Source: Streptomyces sp. YPW6 | GTDB lineage: Bacteria > Actinomycetota > Actinomycetes > Streptomycetales > Streptomycetaceae | DNA length: 64,000 nt | Direction of reading: 5' to 3' | Assembly: GCF_018866325.1 (NCBI RefSeq) | Contig: NZ_CP076457.1 | Span: 4,313,001 to 4,377,000, forward strand | Part shown: piece by piece, positions 10,577 to 18,119 of the stretch | How positions within the stretch are numbered: position 1 is the first letter of the stretch | Layout: each line of letters starts with the position of its first letter | Made by a program: the position numbers and the translations under genes | The notes under the pieces: model-generated | What the model saw: only the letters and a program-made list of their open reading frames with translations | Told to the model about the DNA's origin: nothing | The model's database searches: none

Positions 10577-11791
10577 CTACGGCCTGAGGTTCTCGCCGTC
10601 GATGCCGAGGCCGGGGAGGAGTCCCGGCAGGAGCGGGGGCAGGGTGACGTCCGGGGCGGCGGGTGTGCTCGGACGGTTCTCGGAGGGCTGCGGGGCGAGC
10701 TCGTCGGTGGGGAGTTCGTCCAGCAGGCCGTCCGTGCCGCCGCCGAGCAGGCCGTCGTCGGGGGTGGCGTCGGAGGAGCCCGAGGATCCGGAGGGCTGGG
10801 GGTCCGCGCTGCCGTCGGTGCGGTCTCCGGGCTTCTCGGGGGAGGCCGGGGGCGCGCTGGTGTCGGTGCGGGGGGAGCCCTCGCCGGGGGCGGTGGTGGT
10901 GTCGGAGCGGCCGGTGCCCTTGTTCTCGCCGGGGGGACGGGGGAGGAGGGACTGGAGCGGTGCGACCTCCTCGTCCATGGCGTCGAAGACGGAGGTGACC
11001 TCGTCGCGGACGTCGGTGAGCTGGACGGGCAGCCGGTCGCGGAGGCTGCTCCAGGTGTCGCGGTGCGAGCGGGAGAAGGTGTCCAGGGTCTGGATGGGGC
11101 CGATCGCTCCGTCGCGCTGGTAGGCGGAGCGGAGCAGGCGGTGGCCCTCGGAGGCGTCGTGGGACATGCCGTTGAGTGCGCGTCTGACGGCGCCGAGGGA
11201 TTCGTGGTCCAGGGCGCCGGAGCGGCCGCGCTCCATGAGTCTGCGGGCCTCGCTGAGCCGGGTGGAGGCCTGGTCGAGGTAGGCCTCACCGCGGTCGGTG
11301 TCGCCCTTGGCCATGCCGAGGCTGAGGTCCTCCATCCCGCGCTTGAGCCCGTACAGGGAATCACCGGGGAGGGCGTCGGAGCTGGCGGCGGCCACGCCGC
11401 CGAATGCTCCCGCGGCCACGCCGACGGTGAGCCCGCCGGCGGTGAGCCCCTTCGCCCAGCGGGAGCGGGGTCGCAGTTTCCGCAGTGGTGAGGCCCGGTG
11501 GGCTCCCTTGCCCCGTTGCACGGGCACCGTAGGGCCCGTGGACGCGCCGCCCTCGGCGAACATGGCCTCCATGGCGGCGACGAGCTGGGCTCGCTGCACC
11601 ACTTTGACCTCGGGGTCCAACTGCGGCTTCGGTAGCTCACCGAGGCCGTTCGCCAGGGCCAACAGCGGTCCGCGGTCGGCCTGGTCGGCCGGCTCAGCGG
11701 GCTCTGCGGCCGCCGCACCCTGGGGGGTCTGCTCCTCCAGGGCCTGGGCGAAGGCGTTCGCCCGCCGGTGTGCCGAGACGTTTGCGATCAC
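10577..11791 (-). CDS. rsbN: Anti-sigma factor RsbN (membrane, DUF5667)
   Basis: A 404-residue single-pass membrane protein that holds sigma factor BldN inactive during early development. It begins with a cytoplasmic domain (VIANVSAHRRANAFAQALEE; conserved AQLVAAMEAMFAE near 68-80), then a hydrophobic segment near 115-136, then an outer helical domain (DUF5667 type, SDALPGDSLYGLKRGMEDLSL) and a long Pro/Ser/Thr/Asp-rich tail. The GTG at 11791 is preferred because GGAGGT lies seven bases upstream; a GTG at 11800 would overlap that site. It lies about 210 bases downstream of bldN on the same strand, with a sigma-BldN-like promoter between. Confidence 0.92.
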   Translation of the reverse strand: MIANVSAHRRANAFAQALEEQTPQGAAAAEPAEPADQADRGPLLALANGLGELPKPQLDPEVKVVQRAQLVAAMEAMFAEGGASTGPTVPVQRGKGAHRASPLRKLRPRSRWAKGLTAGGLTVGVAAGAFGGVAAASSDALPGDSLYGLKRGMEDLSLGMAKGDTDRGEAYLDQASTRLSEARRLMERGRSGALDHESLGAVRRALNGMSHDASEGHRLLRSAYQRDGAIGPIQTLDTFSRSHRDTWSSLRDRLPVQLTDVRDEVTSVFDAMDEEVAPLQSLLPRPPGENKGTGRSDTTTAPGEGSPRTDTSAPPASPEKPGDRTDGSADPQPSGSSGSSDATPDDGLLGGGTDGLLDELPTDELAPQPSENRPSTPAAPDVTLPPLLPGLLPGLGIDGENLRP

Positions 11792-11921
11792 TGGCGGCAC
11801 CTCCTCTCGTCATGACGGTCGACTCCCCTGGCGGTCCGGAAGGTTGCGCACCTTGAGCGTTTCCACTCGATGGAGTGAGCGGAGACGGACAGGTGGTGAC
11901 GACAGGGGGCCTGCAATCGGC

Positions 11922-11950
11922 ACAACGACGTGCGCGGCACTTGGGTTACG
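11922..11950 (-). promoter_or_regulatory. Sigma-BldN-type promoter of rsbN
   Basis: On the minus strand CGTAAC (11950-11945) is followed after exactly 17 bases by CGTTGT (11927-11922). The published sigma-BldN consensus is CGTAAC, 16-17 bases, CGTTGA, so 11 of 12 bases match with correct spacing. Transcription would begin near 11915 and reach the rsbN start at 11791. This would make rsbN a target of the sigma factor it inhibits. Confidence 0.75.
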
Positions 11951-12000
11951 CACGAAAGATGATCGGATCGGTGCGTGACGGGACGGTCACGCAGAGGCCG

Positions 12001-12780
12001 TCAGCGGGCGTCGTCCGGCAGGAGTCGGGCGAGCGTCCGCACGGCCCGGTACTGGAGGGTCTTGATCGCACCTTCGTTCTTGCCCATCACGCGGGCGGTC
12101 TCGGCGACCGAGAGCCCTTGCAGGAACCGCAGGGTGACGCACTCCTGCTGCTGGGGGTTGAGGCGCCGGACGGCCTGGAGCAGTGCGGCGTTGGAGAGGG
12201 ACTCCAGGACGGAGTCCTCGGGGCTGCGCGCCACCTCGTTGGCGTCGAGCATTTCGCCGGTGGTCACTTCCAGTCGGAAACGACTGGATTTGAAGTGGTC
12301 GGCGACCAGATTGCGCGCGATCGTGACCAGCCAGGCGCCGAAGTCGCGGCCCTGCCAGGTGAACGTGGAGATGCGGCGCAGCGCGCGGAGGAAGGTCTCG
12401 CTGGTGAGGTCCTCCGCGGTCGCCTTGCCGCCCACGCGGTAGTAGATGTAGCGGTACACGGTGTCGCTGTACTGGTCGTACAGGCGGCCGAAGGCGTCCG
12501 CCTCACCGGCCTGCGCGCGCTCGACGAGATCCATCATGCGCGCGCTGTCGCTGTCGGCCGTGGGACGGCGGACGGTCGACGTGGCGGTCGAGGCGGCGCG
12601 GGTGCTGCGTCTTCCGACCGCCGCACTGCGTTCGGCCAGGGCGTAGCAGGGGCCGGCAGGTGCAGGGGTGGCAAAGGCGGGGACGGCGTACGCGGTGGGG
12701 ACGAAGCCGCGCAGGCGGTCGATGACCGATGCGCGCAGCGTAGCCAGGCCCGAGGCGTCAACCCCGACGTGTGGGTACAC
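12001..12780 (-). CDS. bldN: Developmental ECF sigma factor BldN
   Basis: A 259-residue ECF sigma factor that directs genes for aerial hyphae, including chaplin and rodlin genes in studied species. Residues 1-85 form the unusual N-terminal extension known for BldN, which is removed to give mature sigma. Region 2 spans about 85-155 (DAFGRLYDQYSDTVYRYIYY, FGAWLVTIARNLVADHFKS) and region 4 about 200-252 (LRFLQGLSVAETARVMGKNEGAIKTLQYRA in two parts). The GTG start is preceded by GGGAG at four bases. Near-identity to the known protein in the core makes this call secure. rsbN follows downstream. Confidence 0.97.
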   Translation of the reverse strand: MYPHVGVDASGLATLRASVIDRLRGFVPTAYAVPAFATPAPAGPCYALAERSAAVGRRSTRAASTATSTVRRPTADSDSARMMDLVERAQAGEADAFGRLYDQYSDTVYRYIYYRVGGKATAEDLTSETFLRALRRISTFTWQGRDFGAWLVTIARNLVADHFKSSRFRLEVTTGEMLDANEVARSPEDSVLESLSNAALLQAVRRLNPQQQECVTLRFLQGLSVAETARVMGKNEGAIKTLQYRAVRTLARLLPDDAR

Positions 12781-13213
12781 GGGACTCCCAGAGGCAGAGC
12801 TTCCATCACGAGCAGTTCGAAAATCGTCACCCGTGGTAGCGGGTGGCGGTCTCCGTGATGCGTCTGAGGAGAATAACGCTTCGTGCAGGCAGCGCTACAC
12901 CCAGTTGTCTAAATCACCGGTTCCGTCGCTTCTCTTATCGCTAAGTGACGTAGCAAGTAGCACATGGTGACCGTTTATTGATCGGATTACTTCGTGATCT
13001 GCCTATGAGGGCGACGGGTTGTGGCCGGGCACCGGCGATCGGCCTGGCCGGAGGGGGCGTTCGCGATCACGGCGAAACGGCTTTCGACCGACCGCGCCGC
13101 TTCGGGCGTGGCTGCGCCCCGTGACCGGAAGGAGCGGGCGGGCACGGGGCGCGGTGGTGGGGACGGGGCCGGGGGCCGGATGCGGTGACGATGCCGGGCG
13201 GTGCGGCCGCGGG
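12781..13213. promoter_or_regulatory. Intergenic region upstream of bldN
   Basis: These 433 bases between bldN and the HAD gene, which is also on the minus strand, contain no credible gene. The stretch 12900-13010 is noticeably AT-richer than its surroundings and probably holds the bldN promoter. bldN is known to be repressed by BldD in Streptomyces. GTGAC half-sites occur near 12943 and 12967, but I cannot identify a convincing full BldD box by eye. Confidence 0.45.
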
Positions 13214-14161
13214 TCAGCGGCGGCGGCGGTGCAGGGCGAGCGCGGCGGCCGTGCCGCCCGCCAGGGCGCCGACCCCGGCGGCGGCCGGGATGCCGACCTT
13301 GGCCGCCTTGCGGCCGGTGCGGTAGTCGCGCAGCCGCCAGTCGCGGGCGCGGGCGTGCTTGCGGAGCTTGGTGTCCGGGTTGATCGCGTAGGGGTGGCCG
13401 ACCAGCGAGAGCATCGGGATGTCGTTGTGCGAGTCGCTGTAGGCGGCGCAGCGGTCCAGGTCGAGGTCCTCGGCGGCGGCCAGGGCCCGGACGGCCTCGG
13501 CCTTGGCGGGGCCGTGCAGCGGTTCGCCGACCAGGCGGCCGGTGTAGACGCCGTCGACCGATTCGGCGACGGTGCCGAGCGCGCCGGTCAGGCCGAGGCG
13601 GCGGGCGATGATCGTGGCGGTCTCGACGGGCGCGGCGGTGACCAGCCAGACCTTCTGCCCGGCGTCCAGGTGGGCCTGGGCCAGGGCTCGGGTGCCGGGC
13701 CAGATGCGGTCGGCCATGTACTCGTCGTAGATCTCCTCGCCGATGGACATCAGCTCGGAGACGCGATGGCCCTTGACGATGGACAGGGCGCTGTCGCGGG
13801 CGTCCTGCATGTGCTCGGGGTCCTCGACGCCGGCCAGCCGGAACCACGCCTGCTGCCAGGCGAACCGGGTGAGCTCGCGGCGTTCGAAGAACTTCCGCTT
13901 GTAGAGGCCGCGGCCGAAGTGGAAGATCGCGGCGCCCTGCATCACGGTGTTGTCGAGGTCGAAGAAGGCGGCGGCGCGGACGTCCCCGGCGACCGGGAAC
14001 GCGGGCTCCCCGGGGACCTCTTCGGGGGTTGTGGTCGGGAGGGCGGCGTCGGTGTCGGCGGCCGAGGTCTTGCGCGCGGCCTCGGCGGCGGCCTCGCCTG
14101 CCAGGACGCTGCGCGCAGTCGCGGAGCGCCTACGGGGGGTGAGCCATCCAAGAGCGGCCAT
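13214..14161 (-). CDS. HAD-IB family hydrolase with C-terminal membrane helix
   Basis: A 315-residue SerB-like HAD-IB phosphatase. Motif I is FFDLDNTV at residues 66-73 (D68, D70), the threonine motif is VWLVTAAPVE near 180, and the final motif is AYSDSHNDIPMLSLVG near 255. A charged linker of about 60 residues precedes the domain, and the last 27 residues form a short hydrophobic helix followed by HRRRR, suggesting membrane attachment. Relatives in this location are annotated as associated with morphological differentiation. The ATG at 14161 is chosen because typical sequence starts there (MAALGWLTPRRR); the frame remains open upstream. It does not overlap the divergent glutaredoxin gene. 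Confidence 0.87.
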   Translation of the reverse strand: MAALGWLTPRRRSATARSVLAGEAAAEAARKTSAADTDAALPTTTPEEVPGEPAFPVAGDVRAAAFFDLDNTVMQGAAIFHFGRGLYKRKFFERRELTRFAWQQAWFRLAGVEDPEHMQDARDSALSIVKGHRVSELMSIGEEIYDEYMADRIWPGTRALAQAHLDAGQKVWLVTAAPVETATIIARRLGLTGALGTVAESVDGVYTGRLVGEPLHGPAKAEAVRALAAAEDLDLDRCAAYSDSHNDIPMLSLVGHPYAINPDTKLRKHARARDWRLRDYRTGRKAAKVGIPAAAGVGALAGGTAAALALHRRRR

Positions 14162-14318
14162 GCGGTGAGCATAGCCAGTCCGTCCGCACCTGCCCGACCT
14201 GCCGTGATGCGCCGGCGTGAACGCTGTGGGGCGGAACGGTGAACCGGTCGATTCCGGGCGGTCCGCCGTGAGGGCGTGCGGCCCCGGGGTCCGGGCGCGG
14301 CGGGCGCAGAATGGAGGC

Positions 14319-14609
14319 ATGAGTCCTCTGCTGCGACGTCCGAAGAAGAAGCCCGCCGAGCGGGTGGTCACGCTGGTCGGGAAGCCGGGCTGCCATCTGT
14401 GCGAGGACGCGCGGGCGGTGGTGAGCGCGGTCTGCGCCGAGACCGGTGCGTCGTGGGTGGAGAAGGACATCACCGAGGACGAGGAACTGCACAGCGCGTA
14501 CTGGGAGCAGATTCCGGTGGTGCTGATCGACGGCGAACAGCACACGTTCTGGCGCGTCGACCCGGCCAGGCTGCGCAAGGCGCTGGGTGCGGACGCGAAA
14601 CCCGGTTAA
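14319..14609 (+). CDS. Glutaredoxin-like thiol-disulfide protein
   Basis: A 96-residue thioredoxin-fold protein. The redox motif CHLC lies at residues 25-28 after strand VVTLVGKPG, and the cis-proline is in EQIPVVLID near residue 67, both expected for the glutaredoxin family (DUF836 type). The start ATG follows GGAGG very closely, so initiation could be imperfect; an in-frame GTG at 14217 would add 34 residues of unlike sequence. It lies just before the redox-controlled rex operon, as in other Streptomyces, suggesting a shared link to redox balance. Confidence 0.87.
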   Translation: MSPLLRRPKKKPAERVVTLVGKPGCHLCEDARAVVSAVCAETGASWVEKDITEDEELHSAYWEQIPVVLIDGEQHTFWRVDPARLRKALGADAKPG

Positions 14610-14772
14610 CATTACGGGCGTTTTGAGTGGCCTCGGGGGCGTAGCTGTGAGGAGTGTGTGCCGCTTTGCCCTCTTCGAGGCTGCAACGGGACGGTGCGGT
14701 CCCCGGTTCCGGGATCGCGCGGGAAATGTGCGTGACCCCGGTCACGTTGACCGGACAAAACGGACACAATCT

Positions 14773-14790
14773 TTGTGCACGCGTTCACAA
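14773..14790. promoter_or_regulatory. Rex operator (ROP) of the rex-hem operon
   Basis: TTGTGCACGCGTTCACAA differs at one position from a perfect inverted repeat and matches the known Rex operator TGTGAACNNNTTCACA at all but one base. It lies 76 bases before the rex GTG, with TTGACC (14747-14752) as a possible -35 element upstream. Rex binds when NADH is low and releases when the NADH/NAD ratio rises, so rex and the haem genes would be induced under oxygen limitation. Confidence 0.9.
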
Positions 14791-14866
14791 AGGCATAGCC
14801 TGCATTGGACGGGGCGGTCTTGGGACAGACGGCCGCCTGCAGCCCCGCTCGTCCCGCAGGAGCACC

Positions 14867-15628
14867 GTGGCAACTGGCCGAACTCACCGACCGGCGACCC
14901 GTAGCCGAGGAATTCCCGAGGCCACCGTCGCCCGACTTCCGCTGTACCTGCGCGCCCTGACCGCGCTCTCCGAGCGATCGGTCCCCACGGTCTCCTCCGA
15001 GGAGCTGGCCACGGCGGCCGGCGTCAACTCGGCGAAGCTGCGCAAGGATTTCAGCTACCTGGGGTCCTACGGCACCCGGGGTGTCGGGTACGACGTCGAG
15101 TATCTCGTCTACCAGATCTCCCGTGAGCTCGGGCTCACCCAGGACTGGCCGGTCGCCATCGTCGGTATCGGTAACCTCGGCGCGGCCCTCGCCAACTACG
15201 GCGGCTTCGCCTCCCGCGGCTTCCGCGTCGCGGCGCTGATCGACGCCGACCCCGCCATGGCCGGTACGCCGGTGGCCGGGATCGCCGTCCAGCACACGGA
15301 CGACCTCGACCGGATCATCAGTGAGAACGGTGTGTCCATCGGGGTGATCACCACCCCGCCCGGCGCCGCCCAGCAGGTCTGCGACCGGCTCGTCGCCGCC
15401 GGGGTGACCTCCATCCTGAACTTCGCGCCGACCGTCCTGTCGGTGCCCGAGGGCGTCGACGTGCGCAAGGTCGACCTCTCCATCGAGCTCCAGATCCTCG
15501 CGTTCCACGAGCAGCGCAAGGCGGGCGAGGACTCCACCGCCGAGGACGGCGGCGCGCCCCCGATGCGCGCCACGCCCGCCGGCCGGAAGGGACCCGACGG
15601 GGACATGCCCGCCGTGATGCCCGCATGA
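14867..15628 (+). CDS. rex: Redox-sensing transcriptional repressor Rex
   Basis: A 253-residue NADH-sensing repressor of respiratory genes. Residues 15-85 form the winged-helix domain (ATVARLPLYLRALTALSE; SSEELATAAGVNSAKLRKDF), followed by a Rossmann domain with VAIVGIGNLGAALANY near 97-111 and a C-terminal swapped helix (IELQILAFHEQRKA), then a variable tail. The GTG start follows GCAGGAG by four bases. It is autoregulated through the operator upstream and overlaps hemA by four bases, so translation is coupled to haem synthesis. Confidence 0.97.
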   Translation: MATGRTHRPATRSRGIPEATVARLPLYLRALTALSERSVPTVSSEELATAAGVNSAKLRKDFSYLGSYGTRGVGYDVEYLVYQISRELGLTQDWPVAIVGIGNLGAALANYGGFASRGFRVAALIDADPAMAGTPVAGIAVQHTDDLDRIISENGVSIGVITTPPGAAQQVCDRLVAAGVTSILNFAPTVLSVPEGVDVRKVDLSIELQILAFHEQRKAGEDSTAEDGGAPPMRATPAGRKGPDGDMPAVMPA

Positions 15629-17136
15629 GCCTCCTCGTCGTCGGACTGAGCCACCGCAGCGCCCCCGTCTCCGTACTGGAGCGGGCCTCCCTCGCTGCCG
15701 AGACGCAGGCCAAGCTGCTCCAGGACACCCTCGCCGCGGAACCCGCGACCGAGGCCGCCGTGCTCGCCACCTGCAACCGCATCGAGCTGTACGCGGACGT
15801 GGACAAGTTCCACGCGGGCGTCGCCGAGCTCTCCACCCTGCTCGCCCAGCACAGCGGTGTCGGCCTGGAGGAGCTCACTCCCTATCTCTATGTGCACTAC
15901 GAGGACCGGGCCGTCCACCACCTCTTCTCGGTGGCCTGCGGGCTGGACTCGATGGTCGTCGGCGAGGGGCAGATCCTCGGCCAGATCAAGGACGCGCTCG
16001 CGCGCGGCCAGGAGCTGCACACCGCCGGACGGCTGCTGAACGACCTCTTCCAGCAGGCCCTGCGGGTCGGCAAGCGCGCCCACAGCGAGACCGGGATCGA
16101 CCGGGCCGGGCAGTCGCTCGTCACCTTCGGGCTCCAGCAGCTCGCCGCCGGTGCCGACCCCGCCCTCTGGGCCGGGGGCAAGCGCGCCCTGGTCATCGGC
16201 GCCGGCTCGATGTCCTCGCTGGCCGCCGCGACCCTCGCCCGGACCGGTGTCGCCGAGATCGCCGTCGCCAACCGGACCCGCTCCCGCGCGGACCGCCTGG
16301 TGGAGATCCTCCAGCAGGGCGACGACACCGCCGTGCGCGCCCGCGCCGTCGAGATGTCCGCGGTGGGCGACGAACTGACACGTGCCGACATCGTCGTCTC
16401 CTGCACCGGATCCACCGGCCTCGTGCTCACCGCGGACGCCCTCGCCGACGCCCTGGGCACGGTGCCGGGCGACGCCCCCGAGGAACCGGCGGTCACCGCC
16501 GTCACCCCCGCCCCGGACGACGTCGACCAGCACGCCGCCTGGGTGGAGAACGGTTCCGCCGCCTCCGCCGCGCACGCCGGTCAGGCGACCGCGCCGCGCC
16601 GGGTGACCGTGCCCGCGCAGTCCACCGGACCGGTCCGGCTCGCCCTGCTCGACCTCGCCATGCCGCGCGACATCGACGGCGCCGCCCACCGCATCGACGG
16701 AGTGCGCCTCGTCGACATCGAGTCGCTCGCCGAAGCGTCCGCCGACGCCCCGATGGCCGCCGACGTGGACCGGGTCCGCACGATCGTCTCCGACGAGGTG
16801 GCCGCCTTCGGCGCCGCCCAGCGCGCCGCGCACGTCGCCCCGACCGTGGTCGCCCTGCGCACCATGGCCGCCGGTGTGGTCGCCGGCGAGATCGCCCGGC
16901 TGGACGGCCGCCTCCCCGACCTGGACGAGAAGCAGCGCGCCGAGATCACCCAGACCGTGCGCCGCGTCGTCGACAAGCTCCTGCACGCGCCCACCGTGCG
17001 GGTCAAGCAGCTCGCCAGCGAGCCCGGCGGCGCCGGGTACGCGGACGCGCTGCGAGAACTCTTCGACCTCGACCCGCAGACGGTGGCCGCCGTCTCCCGG
17101 GCCGACCTGAACGACCCGAATAGAGGGCGGTCATGA
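15625..17136 (+). CDS. hemA: Glutamyl-tRNA reductase
   Basis: A 503-residue enzyme that reduces glutamyl-tRNA to glutamate-1-semialdehyde, the committed step of C5 haem synthesis. The catalytic cysteine is C50 in LATCNRIELYAD; H99 and the GLDSMVVGEGQILGQIKDA block follow near 105-124. The NADPH domain carries VIGAGSMSSLAAATLA near 192-207. An insertion of roughly 60 residues rich in Ala/Pro/Asp sits around 280-335, absent from shorter bacterial homologues but typical of Streptomyces. It overlaps rex upstream and hemC downstream by ATGA, indicating tight coupling. Confidence 0.97.
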   Translation: MSLLVVGLSHRSAPVSVLERASLAAETQAKLLQDTLAAEPATEAAVLATCNRIELYADVDKFHAGVAELSTLLAQHSGVGLEELTPYLYVHYEDRAVHHLFSVACGLDSMVVGEGQILGQIKDALARGQELHTAGRLLNDLFQQALRVGKRAHSETGIDRAGQSLVTFGLQQLAAGADPALWAGGKRALVIGAGSMSSLAAATLARTGVAEIAVANRTRSRADRLVEILQQGDDTAVRARAVEMSAVGDELTRADIVVSCTGSTGLVLTADALADALGTVPGDAPEEPAVTAVTPAPDDVDQHAAWVENGSAASAAHAGQATAPRRVTVPAQSTGPVRLALLDLAMPRDIDGAAHRIDGVRLVDIESLAEASADAPMAADVDRVRTIVSDEVAAFGAAQRAAHVAPTVVALRTMAAGVVAGEIARLDGRLPDLDEKQRAEITQTVRRVVDKLLHAPTVRVKQLASEPGGAGYADALRELFDLDPQTVAAVSRADLNDPNRGRS

Positions 17137-18119
17137 CCGACAACTCATCGCCGGACGCGCGGGGCGCCGCGCCGCTCCGGCTGGGCACCCGGCGCTCCAA
17201 GCTCGCCATGGCCCAGTCCGGACTCGTCGCCGAGGCGGTCCGTGAGGTGACCGGGCGCGCCGTCGAGCTCGTCGAGATCACCACGTACGGGGACACCTCC
17301 CGCGAGCACCTGGCGCAGATCGGCGGCACCGGCGTCTTCGTCGCCGCCCTGCGCGAGGCGCTGCTGCGGGGCGAGGTGGACTTCGCCGTCCACTCGCTCA
17401 AGGACCTGCCGACCAGCCAGCCCGACGAACTCGTGCTGGCCGCAGTGCCGCCGCGCGAGGACCCGCGCGACGCGCTGGTCGCCCGGGACGGGCTGACCTT
17501 CGGGCAGTTGCCCGAAGGCGCCCGCATCGGCACTGGTTCGCCGCGCCGCATGGCGCAGCTCAACGCGTACGCCCGTTCCCACGGACTGCGGATCGAGACC
17601 GTTCCCATCCGGGGCAACGTCGACACGCGGATCGGGTTCGTGCGTGACGGGAAGCTCGACGCGGTGGTCCTCGCCGCCGCCGGGCTCAGCCGTCTCGACC
17701 GGAGCGGTGAAGTGACCGACTTCCTGCCGGTCGACACCGTCCTGCCCGCTCCCGGCCAGGGAGCACTGGCGATCGAGTGCGCCGCCTCCAGTGCGGACCT
17801 CGCCGCCGCGCTCGCCGAGCTCGACGACCCGTACACCCGGGTCGCCGTGACCGCCGAGCGCGCCCTGCTCGCCGCTCTGGAGGCCGGCTGCTCCGCACCT
17901 GTGGGTGCGCTGGCCGACGTCCTGGCCGACGGGCAGGTTGTCAACGAACTGCGCCTGCGCGGAGTCGTCGGTTCCACCGACGGTTCCTCGCTGGTACAGC
18001 TGTCCACCACCGGTCCCGTCCCCACGTCGCACGACGACGCGGCGGCCCTCGGTCGCGAACTCGCCGCCGAGATGCTCGCCAAGGGTGCGGCCGGTCTTAT
18101 GGGGGAGCGAGCACTTTGA
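17133..18119 (+). CDS. hemC: Porphobilinogen deaminase (hydroxymethylbilane synthase)
   Basis: A 328-residue enzyme that joins four porphobilinogens into hydroxymethylbilane. The dipyrromethane cofactor is carried by C253 in EAGCSAPVGA, the catalytic aspartate is in VHSLKDLPT near residue 91, and IGTGSPRR near 132-139 binds substrate carboxylates. The ATG overlaps the hemA stop by four bases, and the stop overlaps the start region of the next gene. Length and motifs are normal. Confidence 0.97.
   Translation: MTDNSSPDARGAAPLRLGTRRSKLAMAQSGLVAEAVREVTGRAVELVEITTYGDTSREHLAQIGGTGVFVAALREALLRGEVDFAVHSLKDLPTSQPDELVLAAVPPREDPRDALVARDGLTFGQLPEGARIGTGSPRRMAQLNAYARSHGLRIETVPIRGNVDTRIGFVRDGKLDAVVLAAAGLSRLDRSGEVTDFLPVDTVLPAPGQGALAIECAASSADLAAALAELDDPYTRVAVTAERALLAALEAGCSAPVGALADVLADGQVVNELRLRGVVGSTDGSSLVQLSTTGPVPTSHDDAAALGRELAAEMLAKGAAGLMGERAL

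Noticed and set aside
12781..13213. A defined BldD box upstream of bldN
   Set aside because: Only scattered GTGAC half-sites were found; no stretch matched the full palindrome well enough to report.
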